Source: JAJUFS01 sp036381175
GTDB lineage: Bacteria > Pseudomonadota > Gammaproteobacteria > Natronospirales > JAJUFS01
DNA length: 64,000 bases
NCBI GenBank assembly: GCA_036381175.1
Contig: DASVDI010000019.1
Span: 1-64,000, forward strand
Direction: 5' to 3'
Positions 27,167 to 36,017 of this stretch are shown here, piece by piece (position 1 is the first letter of the stretch; each line of letters opens with the position of its first letter). Made by a program: the position numbers and the translations under genes. A model generated the notes under the pieces. It saw only the letters and a list, made by a program, of their open reading frames with translations, made no database searches and was not told the origin of the DNA.

Positions 27167-29176
27167 TCAGTAGCGCCGGCCGATCAGTCTTTCATCCATC
27201 AGGCCGCGCACAAGGTCGCCCCGAACAGGACCGGTGTTCATGGATGGCTTGGCGACACCCGTGCTCGTTGAAACCGGCGTCAGCCAGCGGTTGAACCCGT
27301 GCCGGTAGGTCACGTCGCCGCGGAAACCGCCTGTTGTATTCGCTCCGTCATACGCCCATTCCTGGTCCACTTCGAGCATGAACACGCGACCGCTTTCATC
27401 TTCGGAGAGCACGCGCCAGGAACTGGAATAGACATGAAAACAATCGCCGACGACTGTGCCGTCGCAACTAACGACGGGACCGTTGGCATCAACCCAGGAA
27501 ATGACTTCAAACATTCCTGCGGCGTGCTCCACCAGCTCCTCGACAAACGGACCGGAATAGATAACACCGGCTTCGTCACGATACTGTGCGGCAGCCGTGG
27601 CATGTGACGAATCCAGCACATACTCCAGGCCGACAAGATCCGTGTACTTCCACGTTCCATCCACGGCAGATCCTGTCACGCTTGCGGCGAATGAGGAATC
27701 GACCTCCGCTGCAAACGTGGGAACAGCGTAAGTTTCGCCGCCGGCGGTGTTCAGCACGAACATGGCGTCAATGGCCATATCGCCTTCGTCCCGCAGGCCG
27801 TAAACATCGAGTTTGTCGCCATTCGCGAATACGATGTTTACAACGCCGGTCTCGGCATCGATCGCCCAGTCAAACGTACCGCCGGATTCCCGCGAGCCGG
27901 TGTGATCCGCATTGAAGGTCAGCAGCCCGGTCTCGTACTCGGCGCCGAAATCCACAGGGTTTGGCGTGGACAAGGGCACGCTCCACGTACCGACGACATC
28001 CGCATCCACATACGTGTCCAGCGCACCGGGCGCCATGCCAAGACGGTTGTAGGTACTGTCCCAATCCAGTGTTTCGCCGAAACTGAGATATTCGATCGTG
28101 CCGATATGGCGAACGGTGATGGAATCCACCTCGGCGCCATCCGAGATCAGCCGGAGCTGCATGTCCGTGGTGCTCAGGTAGCAGCTGTCGTCAGTATCGG
28201 TCGCTTCGTGATAGCAGCTGACCCGGGTGACCAGCGGCTCGGTAATGTCAATCGCAAGCTCACCGTTCTCGCCGATGCTCCAGTTCATCGGCGATGACTG
28301 GGACGAGCCATTGCCGTAAACGTGGCCGGTTCCGTCTTCCTTCATTTCAAGGTAGAAGCCGCGGTTGGCGTACATGTAATGGCCGACGCGGTTGATGAAA
28401 TAAAGGTTCGGCACCTCACCCGCCTCGAACGACGGCAGCAGGTCCGGGTCGTTGAGAATCGCGTTCAGCGTGTCAGCAAACAGGTTCGCATCCTTTTCGG
28501 CGGCGGCGTCGATCACCGCATCGATGGAGGCGTCCTTCTGAACCAGGTCATACGTTGATTCCACGCCTTCCGGCAGCGGAATATCCGCATCGATGACCAG
28601 CTTGATGACCGTGGCCAGTTCCAGCATCGCGTCGGTATCGACGGATTTCTCCAGCTCGGTGAGCGCTTCGTCATCCGCCGGCGGCTCGCCGCCGTTGGCC
28701 TCGATCATCAGCACCGCTTTTGCCGTCGAGATGTTGGTGACATCGACCGCGCCGCTTTCCGAGGAATCCAGCACGCCGTCATCGCCCGCCGCCGCGGCAA
28801 GCGCGCCGAAGGTGCCGGCAATGCTGACCAGCTCCGCTTCTTCCTGGCCTTCACCGCCGTTGACGACGATGGTGATCATCGCATCCGGATCCAGGCTGGC
28901 GATTTCCAGCTCGAACACGCCTTCTTCATTGGTCGTGGCCGTGTAGGTCTCTTCGCCGATGGTGACCGTCACGGTCGCGTTCGCCAGCGGGCCGTCGTAA
29001 GCCTTCGCGCTGAGTGTGAGCAATTCCGGTTCCGGACCGTCGTCCGCGGGATCGGGATCGCCGCCGCCGGTGGCAGCACCGCCGCCGCTTCCGCCACAGG
29101 CGGCGAGCGCGATCATCGTCAGAAGCGACAGCAAAAGCGCCGCCGGTTTCACCGTTTTCCTTTCATAAACGTTCAT
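27167..29176 (-). CDS. Large predicted lipoprotein, unknown function
   Basis: A 669-residue exported lipoprotein with lipobox LAAC (Cys27) followed by a Gly/Asp-rich linker (GGSGGGAATGGGDPDPADDG). Residues about 52-110 look like a carboxypeptidase-regulatory or transthyretin-like beta sandwich (AYDGPLANATVTVTIGEETY). The rest contains repeated beta-rich segments of the form TGHVYGNGSS and TGSRESGGTFDWAID, suggesting tandem domains that report 'value displayed on a template'. The function is not recognised. AGGGGG precedes the ATG. It is divergent from a LuxR-type regulator across 199 bp. Confidence 0.75.
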   Translation of the reverse strand: MNVYERKTVKPAALLLSLLTMIALAACGGSGGGAATGGGDPDPADDGPEPELLTLSAKAYDGPLANATVTVTIGEETYTATTNEEGVFELEIASLDPDAMITIVVNGGEGQEEAELVSIAGTFGALAAAAGDDGVLDSSESGAVDVTNISTAKAVLMIEANGGEPPADDEALTELEKSVDTDAMLELATVIKLVIDADIPLPEGVESTYDLVQKDASIDAVIDAAAEKDANLFADTLNAILNDPDLLPSFEAGEVPNLYFINRVGHYMYANRGFYLEMKEDGTGHVYGNGSSQSSPMNWSIGENGELAIDITEPLVTRVSCYHEATDTDDSCYLSTTDMQLRLISDGAEVDSITVRHIGTIEYLSFGETLDWDSTYNRLGMAPGALDTYVDADVVGTWSVPLSTPNPVDFGAEYETGLLTFNADHTGSRESGGTFDWAIDAETGVVNIVFANGDKLDVYGLRDEGDMAIDAMFVLNTAGGETYAVPTFAAEVDSSFAASVTGSAVDGTWKYTDLVGLEYVLDSSHATAAAQYRDEAGVIYSGPFVEELVEHAAGMFEVISWVDANGPVVSCDGTVVGDCFHVYSSSWRVLSEDESGRVFMLEVDQEWAYDGANTTGGFRGDVTYRHGFNRWLTPVSTSTGVAKPSMNTGPVRGDLVRGLMDERLIGRRY

Positions 29177-29202
29177 GAGACAACCCCCTGCTTTGCAATA
29201 TT

Positions 29203-29232
29203 GGGACTCCGCGATTTGTCATAAGGAGTCCC
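29203..29232. promoter_or_regulatory. Inverted repeat between lipoprotein and LuxR-type genes
   Basis: GGGACTCC (29203-29210) and GGAGTCCC (29225-29232) are perfect 8-base inverted arms 14 bp apart, located 26 bp before the lipoprotein start. This is suitable for a dimeric regulator, possibly the divergent LuxR-type protein. Confidence 0.45.
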
Positions 29233-29375
29233 ATGTCGCCCGAGTTTCCACAAGACGGGAGGGCTGGCGCATCCCCAAAATTGGGTAAGGAAGGACTTTC
29301 CTGTCGCCGCAGGGCTCGGCATACTCTCGTGAACCAGCAAATGTTCAATGCCGGAACAGGTTCGGGGGGAACCGC

Positions 29376-30500
29376 ATGATTCGCGATGACGAGCACTGGC
29401 TGGCATTGACCGAAGCGTTTTATTCCGCGGCACTTGATGAACAAAGCTGGTATTCGGCGCTCGAAGGACTGGCCGCCGCCACCGGTTCCCGGTCTGGCCA
29501 GCTCATCGGCCTCGGCGCGGATGCCCTCTCTTTCAACATCCTCACCGCCATCGACCCCGCCATGCTCCAGGATCCCGCGGCCGCGGATGCCGGCGATCCC
29601 GGCATCAATCCCCGCGTCGCGGCGGGCATTGCCGCACCCGCCCTCACGACCCTGACGGAGGCCGACTTTGCGTTCCCGGAGGAATACACGAGCGCGCCGC
29701 GTCACCGGGAATTCGAGAATTTCATGCGCCGCATCGACCGCCCTTACATCTGTCTCTCGGCGCTGGAGCGGCAGCCCGATCGCGTGATTGGCCTGGCCGT
29801 CAATCGCTCGAAAAGCGAAGGCCGCATCACCCATTCCCAGCGCGAAATCTTCACCTCGCTGGCACCCCATGCCCGCGCCGCCGTACGCATGCAACTCGCG
29901 CTGGAAGGACAAGGCGCGAAGCTGCTCGCGGACGCGATGGACGCGTTGTCCATTCCCGCCTTCATCTGCGATCACACGGGATGCGTGCAGGCATTCACCC
30001 CGGCGGCGGAACGGATTGCCAGCGAGGAACGCGGCGTGCAACTTCGCCAGGGGCGCCTGGTCGCCGCGCACGCGGAAGACAGCCGAACGCTGGGCGCCGC
30101 CATTGCCGCCGCGTCGCGCGTCCGAATGACGCCGGCCCCGCCAGCGATGCAAACCGTCATCGTGCGCGATCGCCACCTGAAGACACCGTCGCTGGTTCTT
30201 GATGTCATGACGTTGCCGAAAAGCACCCACGCATTTCACTTCACGCCCGGGGTTCTCGTGATTGGGCGCGGCGAACAGCACGGCACCGAGCGCAAGGCGG
30301 CGATTCTCCAGGCCGCCTATGCACTGACGCCAGCGGAAACTGCGGTGGCGCTGCAAATTGCCTGCGGGAAAACCATTGATGTCATTGCCGCCGGTCGCGG
30401 CGTTTCCGCCGGCACGGTCCGCAGCCAGATCAAGGCGATCCTTGCGAAGCTCGGCGTTCACCGGCAGATCGAACTCGTCGCGCGCCTCAACACCTTGTAA
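29376..30500 (+). CDS. LuxR-type HTH transcriptional regulator
   Basis: A 374-residue regulator. The C-terminal 65 residues form a LuxR/GerE helix-turn-helix: YALTPAETAVALQIACGKTI, then VIAAGRGVSAGTVRSQIKAILAKLGVHRQIELV, where SAGTVRSQIKAI is the recognition helix. Residues about 180-290 resemble a PAS-like sensor (DAMDALSIPAFICDHTGCVQAF). It is not an acyl-homoserine-lactone LuxR: the typical autoinducer-binding residues are not seen. It is divergent from the large lipoprotein gene and upstream of two further lipoprotein genes, which are possible targets. Confidence 0.82.
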   Translation: MIRDDEHWLALTEAFYSAALDEQSWYSALEGLAAATGSRSGQLIGLGADALSFNILTAIDPAMLQDPAAADAGDPGINPRVAAGIAAPALTTLTEADFAFPEEYTSAPRHREFENFMRRIDRPYICLSALERQPDRVIGLAVNRSKSEGRITHSQREIFTSLAPHARAAVRMQLALEGQGAKLLADAMDALSIPAFICDHTGCVQAFTPAAERIASEERGVQLRQGRLVAAHAEDSRTLGAAIAAASRVRMTPAPPAMQTVIVRDRHLKTPSLVLDVMTLPKSTHAFHFTPGVLVIGRGEQHGTERKAAILQAAYALTPAETAVALQIACGKTIDVIAAGRGVSAGTVRSQIKAILAKLGVHRQIELVARLNTL

Positions 30501-30622
30501 GGACGCCAGCCGTCCTTCCTTCCCCTCGCGTGGGTAGTTGCCAATGGGCGAATTGCCCGTCTTTTCCTGTGGCGGGAACGCGTGCTGGAATGGACGACGT
30601 TCGCAGTCCGCCAGGAGGCATC

Positions 30623-31009
30623 ATGAAGACCCAGATTTTCCTGTCCCGCCGTGGCGCCTTGATCGTGACGATGGCACTGGCGCTTGCCGCCTGCGCCTCG
30701 ACACCGCCGCCGGTCGCATCCCTGGAATCCGCACGCCAGGCCGTCGCGCAGGCGGAACGTGCACGCGCCGCGGACACCGCCGCACTCGAACTCAGCGAAG
30801 CGCGCGACAAGCTCGCCGCGGCGAACAACGCCGTGAAAAACGAAAACATGCTGATCGCGCAACGCCTCGCCGACGAAGCACGCGTGCTCGCCGAGCTTGC
30901 CTTTGCGCGTGCCGAGCGCGCGGACGCGCAACGCGTGAACGCGGAAATCGTCGAAGGCACGGCAATCCTGCGGGAAGAAATACTGCGCCAGGCGGGAGGT
31001 CCGCGATGA
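30623..31009 (+). CDS. DUF4398-type lipoprotein
   Basis: A 128-residue lipoprotein with lipobox LAAC (Cys24) and a long alpha-helical mature part rich in Ala, Glu and Arg: SLESARQAVAQAERARAADTAALELSEARDKL, of the DUF4398 type. The ATG is preceded by AGGAGG. Its stop overlaps the next start (ATGA), so it is coupled to the OmpA-like lipoprotein gene. The likely role is periplasmic or outer-membrane structural; this is inference. Confidence 0.82.
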   Translation: MKTQIFLSRRGALIVTMALALAACASTPPPVASLESARQAVAQAERARAADTAALELSEARDKLAAANNAVKNENMLIAQRLADEARVLAELAFARAERADAQRVNAEIVEGTAILREEILRQAGGPR

Positions 31010-31848
31010 ACACGCATGACAGGAAACTGCGCCATGGAATGATCATGGCTTTCGTGCTTTTACTGGGCGCCTGTGCGACATCACCCGAGCAGCCGAGTGA
31101 AGCCGAACGCGCACGCGCGGCGCTGGATGAATTGCAGTCCGATCCCGCGCTCGCAAGTCGCGCGCCGCTTGCCATCCGTGAAGCGGAACTCGCCGTGACC
31201 GCAGCGGAAGATGCCGAACGCGGTACGGAACTCGCCGCGCATCTTGCGTTCATTGCGGATCGGAAAGTCGATATCGCGCGCGCGCAGGCCGAAACTCGGC
31301 TGTATGTCGATCGGCGCGAAGCCCTGCGCGAGGAACGCGACCGCCTGCGGCTCATGGCGCGCACGCAGGAAGCCGAAGCCGCGCGGCGCGACGCTCGTCT
31401 CGCATCACTGCAGGCGCAGGCAACGCGCGAGGAAGCTGCGCAACTGCGTCGCGAGATTGATGAGCTGAATGCGAAACCGACAGACCAGGGCCTCGTGCTG
31501 ACACTCGGCGACGTGCTGTTCGAAACCGGCGAGGCGACCATCAAGGCCGGCGCCCACAATGATCTCGACAGCCTGGCGGATTTTCTTGAGCGCTACGCGG
31601 AACGCGACGTACGCATCGTCGGTCATACCGACAGCGTCGGCGCCGCCGCATTCAACGAGCAGTTGTCGGAACGGCGCGCCGAGGCCGTGAAGTCCTATCT
31701 TGTTTCGGAAGGCATCCGCGCAAACCGGATCACGACAACAGGACGCGGCGAGACCACACCGATCGCGAGCAACGACACCGCCGGCGGCCGGCAGCTCAAT
31801 CGCCGTGTTGAGATCGTCATTGAAAATCCGAGCGTTGCTGGGCGGTAA
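31006..31848 (+). CDS. OmpA-family peptidoglycan-binding lipoprotein with DUF4398-like helix
   Basis: A 280-residue outer-membrane lipoprotein. Lipobox LGAC (Cys23) is followed by a helical DUF4398-like region (residues about 30-160, with AERARAALDELQSDPALAS and AELAVTAAEDAE) and a C-terminal OmpA domain from about residue 165: GDVLFETGEATIKAGAHNDL, then VRIVGHTDSVGAAAFNEQLS with RRAEAVKSYL and GRQLNRRVEIVI. OmpA domains bind diaminopimelate in peptidoglycan and anchor the envelope. It is translationally coupled to the preceding DUF4398 lipoprotein. Confidence 0.9.
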   Translation: MNTHDRKLRHGMIMAFVLLLGACATSPEQPSEAERARAALDELQSDPALASRAPLAIREAELAVTAAEDAERGTELAAHLAFIADRKVDIARAQAETRLYVDRREALREERDRLRLMARTQEAEAARRDARLASLQAQATREEAAQLRREIDELNAKPTDQGLVLTLGDVLFETGEATIKAGAHNDLDSLADFLERYAERDVRIVGHTDSVGAAAFNEQLSERRAEAVKSYLVSEGIRANRITTTGRGETTPIASNDTAGGRQLNRRVEIVIENPSVAGR

Positions 31849-31881
31849 GGAAGAAAGAGCAATGGATGTCGTCTTGGAACG

Positions 31882-31950
31882 GCGGATTACGGCTACGCGT
31901 AATCCGCAATCGCAGCGGGTGTAGGGCGGATTAGCGCAGCGTAGTCCGCC
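31882..31950. repeat. GCGGATTA-type palindromic repeats
   Basis: GCGGATTACG at 31882-31891 pairs with CGTAATCCGC at 31898-31907. A second unit at 31924-31950 (GGGCGGATTAGCGCAGCG then TAGTCCGCC) forms another hairpin. Only this copy was noticed in the window. It separates the convergent OmpA-like and NDH-2 genes. Confidence 0.65.
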
Positions 31951-31981
31951 ATTTCCGATGGCTTTCGCATTCACCGGGATT

Positions 31982-33265
31982 CTACTTGTCCCCGTAAAAC
32001 CGCCACCCCTTCCCCAGAATCAAGCGCATGTTCCGCCGCCGCGTGAAATACGCCCACGCCCACTGCAGCATCACGAACACGCGGTTGTGAAATCCGGTCA
32101 GGTAATAAATATGAATGAACACCCACGCGAGCCATGCGGGATACCCGCCGAGGCGAAGCCGTCCAATTTCGGCGATCGCCTTGTTGTGACCGATCGTCGC
32201 CATCGAACCCTTGTCGTGATAGCGAAAATGTTTGCGTGAAGCAGCGCCGCGCAGCTCTCTGCGCAACAACTTTCCGATGAAAACGCCTTCCTGCAAGGCC
32301 ACGCCGCCAACGCCGGGCAACGGCTCACCATCCTCATTCGCGACGTGCGCGAGATCGCCGGCGACAAAAATCTCCGGATGCCCCGGCACACTCAGGTCCG
32401 GTTCGACCACCACGCGACCGCCGCGATCACAAGCCACACCCAACTGACGCCCCAGCGAAGACGGCGCCACGCCCGCCGCCCACAACACCGTGCTCGCGGC
32501 GATCCGTTCATCGCCTGCGCGGACGCCATCGGCGTCAATCTCCGTGACCATCGTATTCAAGCGGACTTCCACGCCCAGCGCTTCGAGATCGCGCATCGCG
32601 CGCGCAATCAGATCGGGATGAAAGCCCGCGAGAATCCGGTTACCGCCTTCGAGCAGGATCACGCGCGTGGCGCGCGGATCGATCTTGCGAAACTCCCGGC
32701 GCAATGAATGACGCGCCATCTCGCCGATCGCGCCGGCGAGTTCCACGCCCGTCGGCCCGCCACCGACAATCACGAACGTGAGCGGTTGCGACAAGGCTTC
32801 CGGTGATGCGGCGCGTTCCGCCTTCTCGAACGCAAGCAGCACGCGGCGACGAATTTCCGTCGCCTGCTCCAGCGTTTTCAGGCCGGGCGCGAACGCCTCC
32901 CACTCGTCGTGTCCGAAATACATGTGCCGCGAGCCCGTCGCGAGCACCAGGTAATCGTATTCCAGCAAACCTGCCGTGGTGTGCAAACACCTCGCGTCAG
33001 GATCGACACGCGTAACCTCGCCCATCACCACTTCCACATTCTTCCGCCGGCGAAAAAACGCGCGGATGGGCGTGGCGATATCGGAAGGATTCAGCTCCGC
33101 CATTGAAACCTGGTAAAGCAGCGGCTGGAAAAGATGATGATTGGTGCGATCGATGATTGTCAGGCGAACCTTGCGCTCGCGGGCCAGCACCTTCGCCGCA
33201 TTCAACCCCGCAAAACCGGCACCGGCGATGACGACGTGGAGAACGGAATCGTGCTTCGATTTCAT
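31982..33265 (-). CDS. ndh: Type II NADH dehydrogenase (NDH-2)
   Basis: Peripheral inner-membrane flavoprotein of 427 residues that passes electrons from NADH to quinone without pumping protons. FAD-binding motif VVIAGAGFAGLNAAKVLA is at residues 10-27 and the NADH-binding GGGPTGVELAGAIGE near 170; the conserved second FAD motif is IFVAGDLAHV. The C-terminus (AWLAWVFIHIYYLTGFHNRVF) is a hydrophobic membrane-attachment region typical of NDH-2. The ATG at 33265 is chosen; a TTG three codons upstream is possible and neither has a clear ribosome binding site. It is convergent with the OmpA-like gene. Confidence 0.9.
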   Translation of the reverse strand: MKSKHDSVLHVVIAGAGFAGLNAAKVLARERKVRLTIIDRTNHHLFQPLLYQVSMAELNPSDIATPIRAFFRRRKNVEVVMGEVTRVDPDARCLHTTAGLLEYDYLVLATGSRHMYFGHDEWEAFAPGLKTLEQATEIRRRVLLAFEKAERAASPEALSQPLTFVIVGGGPTGVELAGAIGEMARHSLRREFRKIDPRATRVILLEGGNRILAGFHPDLIARAMRDLEALGVEVRLNTMVTEIDADGVRAGDERIAASTVLWAAGVAPSSLGRQLGVACDRGGRVVVEPDLSVPGHPEIFVAGDLAHVANEDGEPLPGVGGVALQEGVFIGKLLRRELRGAASRKHFRYHDKGSMATIGHNKAIAEIGRLRLGGYPAWLAWVFIHIYYLTGFHNRVFVMLQWAWAYFTRRRNMRLILGKGWRFYGDK

Positions 33266-33344
33266 GGCAGACAAGGATGACGGATGCGCTTTCGCTCGTC
33301 CACTCGTTGGATTGTCCTTCGAGTGTCGCCGACAACCGGACCCT

Positions 33345-33806
33345 TCACCCGTTCTTCACTTCGACAACGCTCAGGATGACGCCCCTGGCGCCGGCGTTTC
33401 GAAGCTTGTGCCACTTCTCGTTGAGCGCGAGTTCCGCTGCCTGGCGCGTTTTGAATTGCAACGCCTTTGCCAACGATGACCACTGCCCGCGCTTTCCGAG
33501 ATAAACGGATTTATCTCGCATGAGATGAACGAGATGCTGCGGAAATCCGCTCGCGAACCGCGCGCGGATGACGTAATTCACCTGCGTCCCCTTTCGTTTC
33601 ACGCTGCCCACCAGGAACTGGCCCCTCTTGATTCGAACAACCTGATGCAGGACGTACCAGCGGGGATTTGGCCAGTACTTCGAACTGCGGTAATTCCATG
33701 TTATGTACGATAGCGTACGTACGACAACGGAGGATGCAACAATATGCAGATTCAGGATATGGGGTAAACGGTGTAGGGCGAGTGACAATACTGCGTGGCG
33801 AGCCAC
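33345..33806 (-). CDS. Doubtful basic ORF
   Basis: A 153-codon ORF. The last 115 residues look protein-like and basic (KYWPNPRWYVLHQVVRIKRG; KTRQAAELALNEKWHKLRNAG), but the first 35 residues look untranslated and the only start codon seen is a GTG at 33806 without a ribosome binding site; no start is visible near the protein-like part. The last dozen codons lie in a sequence matching the common dispersed element GTCATCCTGAGCGTTGTCGA. It may be a decayed gene or a chance ORF downstream of tRNA-Ala. Confidence 0.3.
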   Translation of the reverse strand: MARHAVLSLALHRLPHILNLHIVASSVVVRTLSYITWNYRSSKYWPNPRWYVLHQVVRIKRGQFLVGSVKRKGTQVNYVIRARFASGFPQHLVHLMRDKSVYLGKRGQWSSLAKALQFKTRQAAELALNEKWHKLRNAGARGVILSVVEVKNG

Positions 33807-33841
33807 CGCTGGTCCGCACTCCGCTCGCGGATTCCGGGAAC

Positions 33842-33868
33842 AAAAAAAAAGCCGCGATTGCTCGCGGC
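33842..33868 (-). terminator. Intrinsic terminator of tRNA-Ala
   Basis: On the minus strand GCCGCGAGCAATCGCGGC folds as a 7-bp hairpin followed by nine T residues, 14 nt after the tRNA CCA. Confidence 0.88.
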
Positions 33869-33881
33869 CTTACACAATTTT

Positions 33882-33957
<76 letters not shown>

Positions 33958-34080
33958 ACGCTTCCCGGGGTACCCGGAAAGGCGCGCATTGTAGCACCGG
34001 TCTTTTGGCCTCGCTACAACCCGGCGGGCTTGATCCCTGCGCCGAGCGCGGTACTCTGCCGCGGTGCACAGGAGGAAAAG

Positions 34081-34551
34081 ATGCGCGCGACAATCCGTGA
34101 AGCCACACCCACCGACCTCGATACCGTGGTCCGTTTCAATCTCGCGCTGGCTGCCGAGAGCGAAGGCCGCGAGCTTGATGAATACTTGCTGACAGGCGGC
34201 GTCGCCGCCCTGCTCGCCGACGACGAGAAAGGCAGTTATTTCCTGGCCGAGATGGACGGCAAGGTGATCGCGCAGACGATGATCACTTACGAATGGTCGG
34301 ACTGGCGCAACGGGAATTTCTGGTGGATCCAGAGCGTGTTTGTTGCCGCGGAGCACCGCGGGAGCGGCGTGTTCAGCCAGCTGTACCGGCATATTCACCG
34401 GCTCGCGCTGGATACACCGTCGGTCTGCGGGCTGCGCTTGTACGTTGACCAGGAAAACCAGCAGGCGGCGGATATCTACCGGGCGCTGGGGATGCAGGAT
34501 GCGCGCTACGACATGCTGGAAGTTGATTTCCGGCTGAGTGGGACGCATTGA
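34081..34551 (+). CDS. GNAT-family N-acetyltransferase
   Basis: A 156-residue acetyltransferase using acetyl-CoA. The N-terminus MRATIREATPTDLDTVVRFN is typical of GNAT proteins; motif A, for the CoA pyrophosphate, is QSVFVAAEHRGSGVFSQLYR near residue 90 (R-G-S-G-V replacing the usual R/Q-x-x-G-x-G/A), and the C-terminal part has ADIYRALGMQDA. AGGAGG precedes the ATG. The substrate is unknown. Confidence 0.88.
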   Translation: MRATIREATPTDLDTVVRFNLALAAESEGRELDEYLLTGGVAALLADDEKGSYFLAEMDGKVIAQTMITYEWSDWRNGNFWWIQSVFVAAEHRGSGVFSQLYRHIHRLALDTPSVCGLRLYVDQENQQAADIYRALGMQDARYDMLEVDFRLSGTH

Positions 34552-34630
34552 GGATTCGCGGTTGGATGTGTGGGGATCGCGGTTGGAAACCGCTCCTACG
34601 GGACTTCGATCATCATCACGGAGAAAGATC

Positions 34631-35089
34631 ATGTTGAAACCCGGAACCCAATCACCTGATTTCACGCTGCTGGACCAGGACGGCAACGCCGTCAGGCTTT
34701 CAGACCTGCTCGCGCAAGGTCCGGTGCTTTTGTATTTCTACCCCGCCGATTTCACGCCGGGCTGCACGAAGGAGGCCTGCGGCCTGCGCGACCGTTTCCC
34801 CACGATCGAGGCAAAAGGCATGACGATCGCGGGTGTGAGTCCGCAGTCGCCGGATTCGCACCGGCGCTTTCGAGAGGAACACGGGCTGCCCTTCACGCTG
34901 CTTTCCGATGAAGACAAGACGGTGATCCGCGAATACGACTGCGACGGGCCGCTCGGCATCGGTGTACGCCGCGCCACCTACCTGATTGATCCCAAAGACA
35001 CCGGGGGCATCATTCGCGACGCGGTACTTGCGGACTTCCGCATCGGTCGTCACATGGATTTCATCGAACGCGCCACCTCGACAGGATAA
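34631..35089 (+). CDS. Thioredoxin-dependent peroxiredoxin, Bcp/PrxQ type
   Basis: A 152-residue peroxiredoxin that reduces hydrogen peroxide and organic peroxides. The N-terminus is LKPGTQSPDFTLLDQDGNAVRLSDL, and the peroxidatic site is YPADFTPGCTKEACGLRD with Cys near residue 47 and the second Cys five residues on, the Bcp/PrxQ pattern (P-x-D-x-T-P-G-C-T-x-E-A-C). Arg for the active site lies in IGVRRATYLID. GGAGAAAG precedes the ATG. Confidence 0.9.
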   Translation: MLKPGTQSPDFTLLDQDGNAVRLSDLLAQGPVLLYFYPADFTPGCTKEACGLRDRFPTIEAKGMTIAGVSPQSPDSHRRFREEHGLPFTLLSDEDKTVIREYDCDGPLGIGVRRATYLIDPKDTGGIIRDAVLADFRIGRHMDFIERATSTG

Positions 35090-35116
35090 AGGGCTTCTCG
35101 TGACGGGAATCACCTT

Positions 35117-35464
35117 GTGGACAACGCGATACTCGAACTCGGCGACACCGTCGTCACACCCTGGAAGCTCATCGGCTATTTCGGCATCCTGCTGTTCGGC
35201 GGCCGTTGGCTGGTGCAACTGATCGCCTCGCGCGTGGCCGGGCGGCCCGTGGTGCCGCCGCTTTTCTGGTACATGAGCATGTCGGGCAATTTGCTGCTGC
35301 TCAGCTATTTCGCCTTCGGCATCAACGATTCCGTCGGCATGATCGCCAATCTTTTCCCTGCGCTGATCGCCGCCTACAACCTCTCGCTGGAAGCGCGCAG
35401 CCGCCGCACGCGCGACGCGCTGCTCGCCGTGCAGACCCGGCCCGGTTTCAAGCCAGAACAGTGA
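35117..35464 (+). CDS. LAB_N domain membrane protein
   Basis: A 115-residue membrane protein matching the lipid-A-disaccharide synthase N-terminal (LAB_N) family: WKLIGYFGILLFGGRWLVQLIASRVAGRPVVPPLFWYMS, with three hydrophobic segments. These small proteins resemble a membrane module often found beside glycosyltransferases of lipid A or polyprenol sugars; their role is unclear and no such gene is adjacent here. The GTG at 35117 is chosen. Its end overlaps the convergent yjbQ by 17 bp. Confidence 0.8.
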   Translation: MDNAILELGDTVVTPWKLIGYFGILLFGGRWLVQLIASRVAGRPVVPPLFWYMSMSGNLLLLSYFAFGINDSVGMIANLFPALIAAYNLSLEARSRRTRDALLAVQTRPGFKPEQ

Positions 35465-35861
35465 CGGTCACACGGCGCTGATGCGCGCCGTGGCGATGTT
35501 CGTAGAGATAGATGCCCTGCCAGGTTCCGAGCGCCAGCCGTCCGGCGGTGACCGGAACCGATAACGCGCTTTCCGTCAGCACCGTGCGCACGTGGGCCGG
35601 CATGTCGTCCGGCCCTTCGTCGTCATGGCGGAACATCGGGTCGCCGTCCGGCGCGAGGCGTGCAAGGAAGGTTTCGAGATCGCGCCGTACTTGCGGATCG
35701 GCGTTTTCAGTCAGAAGCAGCGAGGCACTGGTGTGGTGGATGAAAAGATTGCACAAGCCGGTCTCGACTCCCGAATCGCGGACAACGTCCTGGATGGCTC
35801 CGGTTATCTCCACGGTGCCGCGGCCGGGGGTTTCGAAGGCGAGCGTGCGCTGAAAAGCCAT
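35448..35861 (-). CDS. yjbQ: YjbQ/UPF0047 family protein
   Basis: A 137-residue protein of the UPF0047/YjbQ family. It has FIHHTSASLLLTENADPQVRRDLE near residue 40 with the conserved His and DxxxRxDLE, and ALGTWQGIYLYEHRHGAHQRRV near the end. YjbQ has been described as having thiamin phosphate synthase-like activity. The ATG at 35861 begins the conserved MAFQRTLAFETPGRG; an upstream in-frame ATG at 35927 would add unrelated residues. Confidence 0.88.
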   Translation of the reverse strand: MAFQRTLAFETPGRGTVEITGAIQDVVRDSGVETGLCNLFIHHTSASLLLTENADPQVRRDLETFLARLAPDGDPMFRHDDEGPDDMPAHVRTVLTESALSVPVTAGRLALGTWQGIYLYEHRHGAHQRRVTVTVLA

Positions 35862-35958
35862 TCTGGTTACCTCTATAGATAAGGTGTCGCGGCGGCCACT
35901 GTAGGCGCGAGCGCCGGATGACGGCAAGACGATGCTGCACTGCTATTTATATTTGCCT

Positions 35959-35981
35959 GATATATCTTCTCGATATATCAT
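35959..35981. promoter_or_regulatory. Inverted repeat upstream of the PadR gene
   Basis: TGATATATC (35959-35967) and GATATATCA (35973-35981) are perfect 9-base arms separated by TTCTC, 37 bp before the PadR start, in a locally AT-rich stretch. It is a good candidate for the PadR autoregulatory operator. Confidence 0.6.
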
Positions 35982-36017
35982 CCCGCAGCATTTTTCAGCC
36001 CGGCTGTTCCCAAATCC

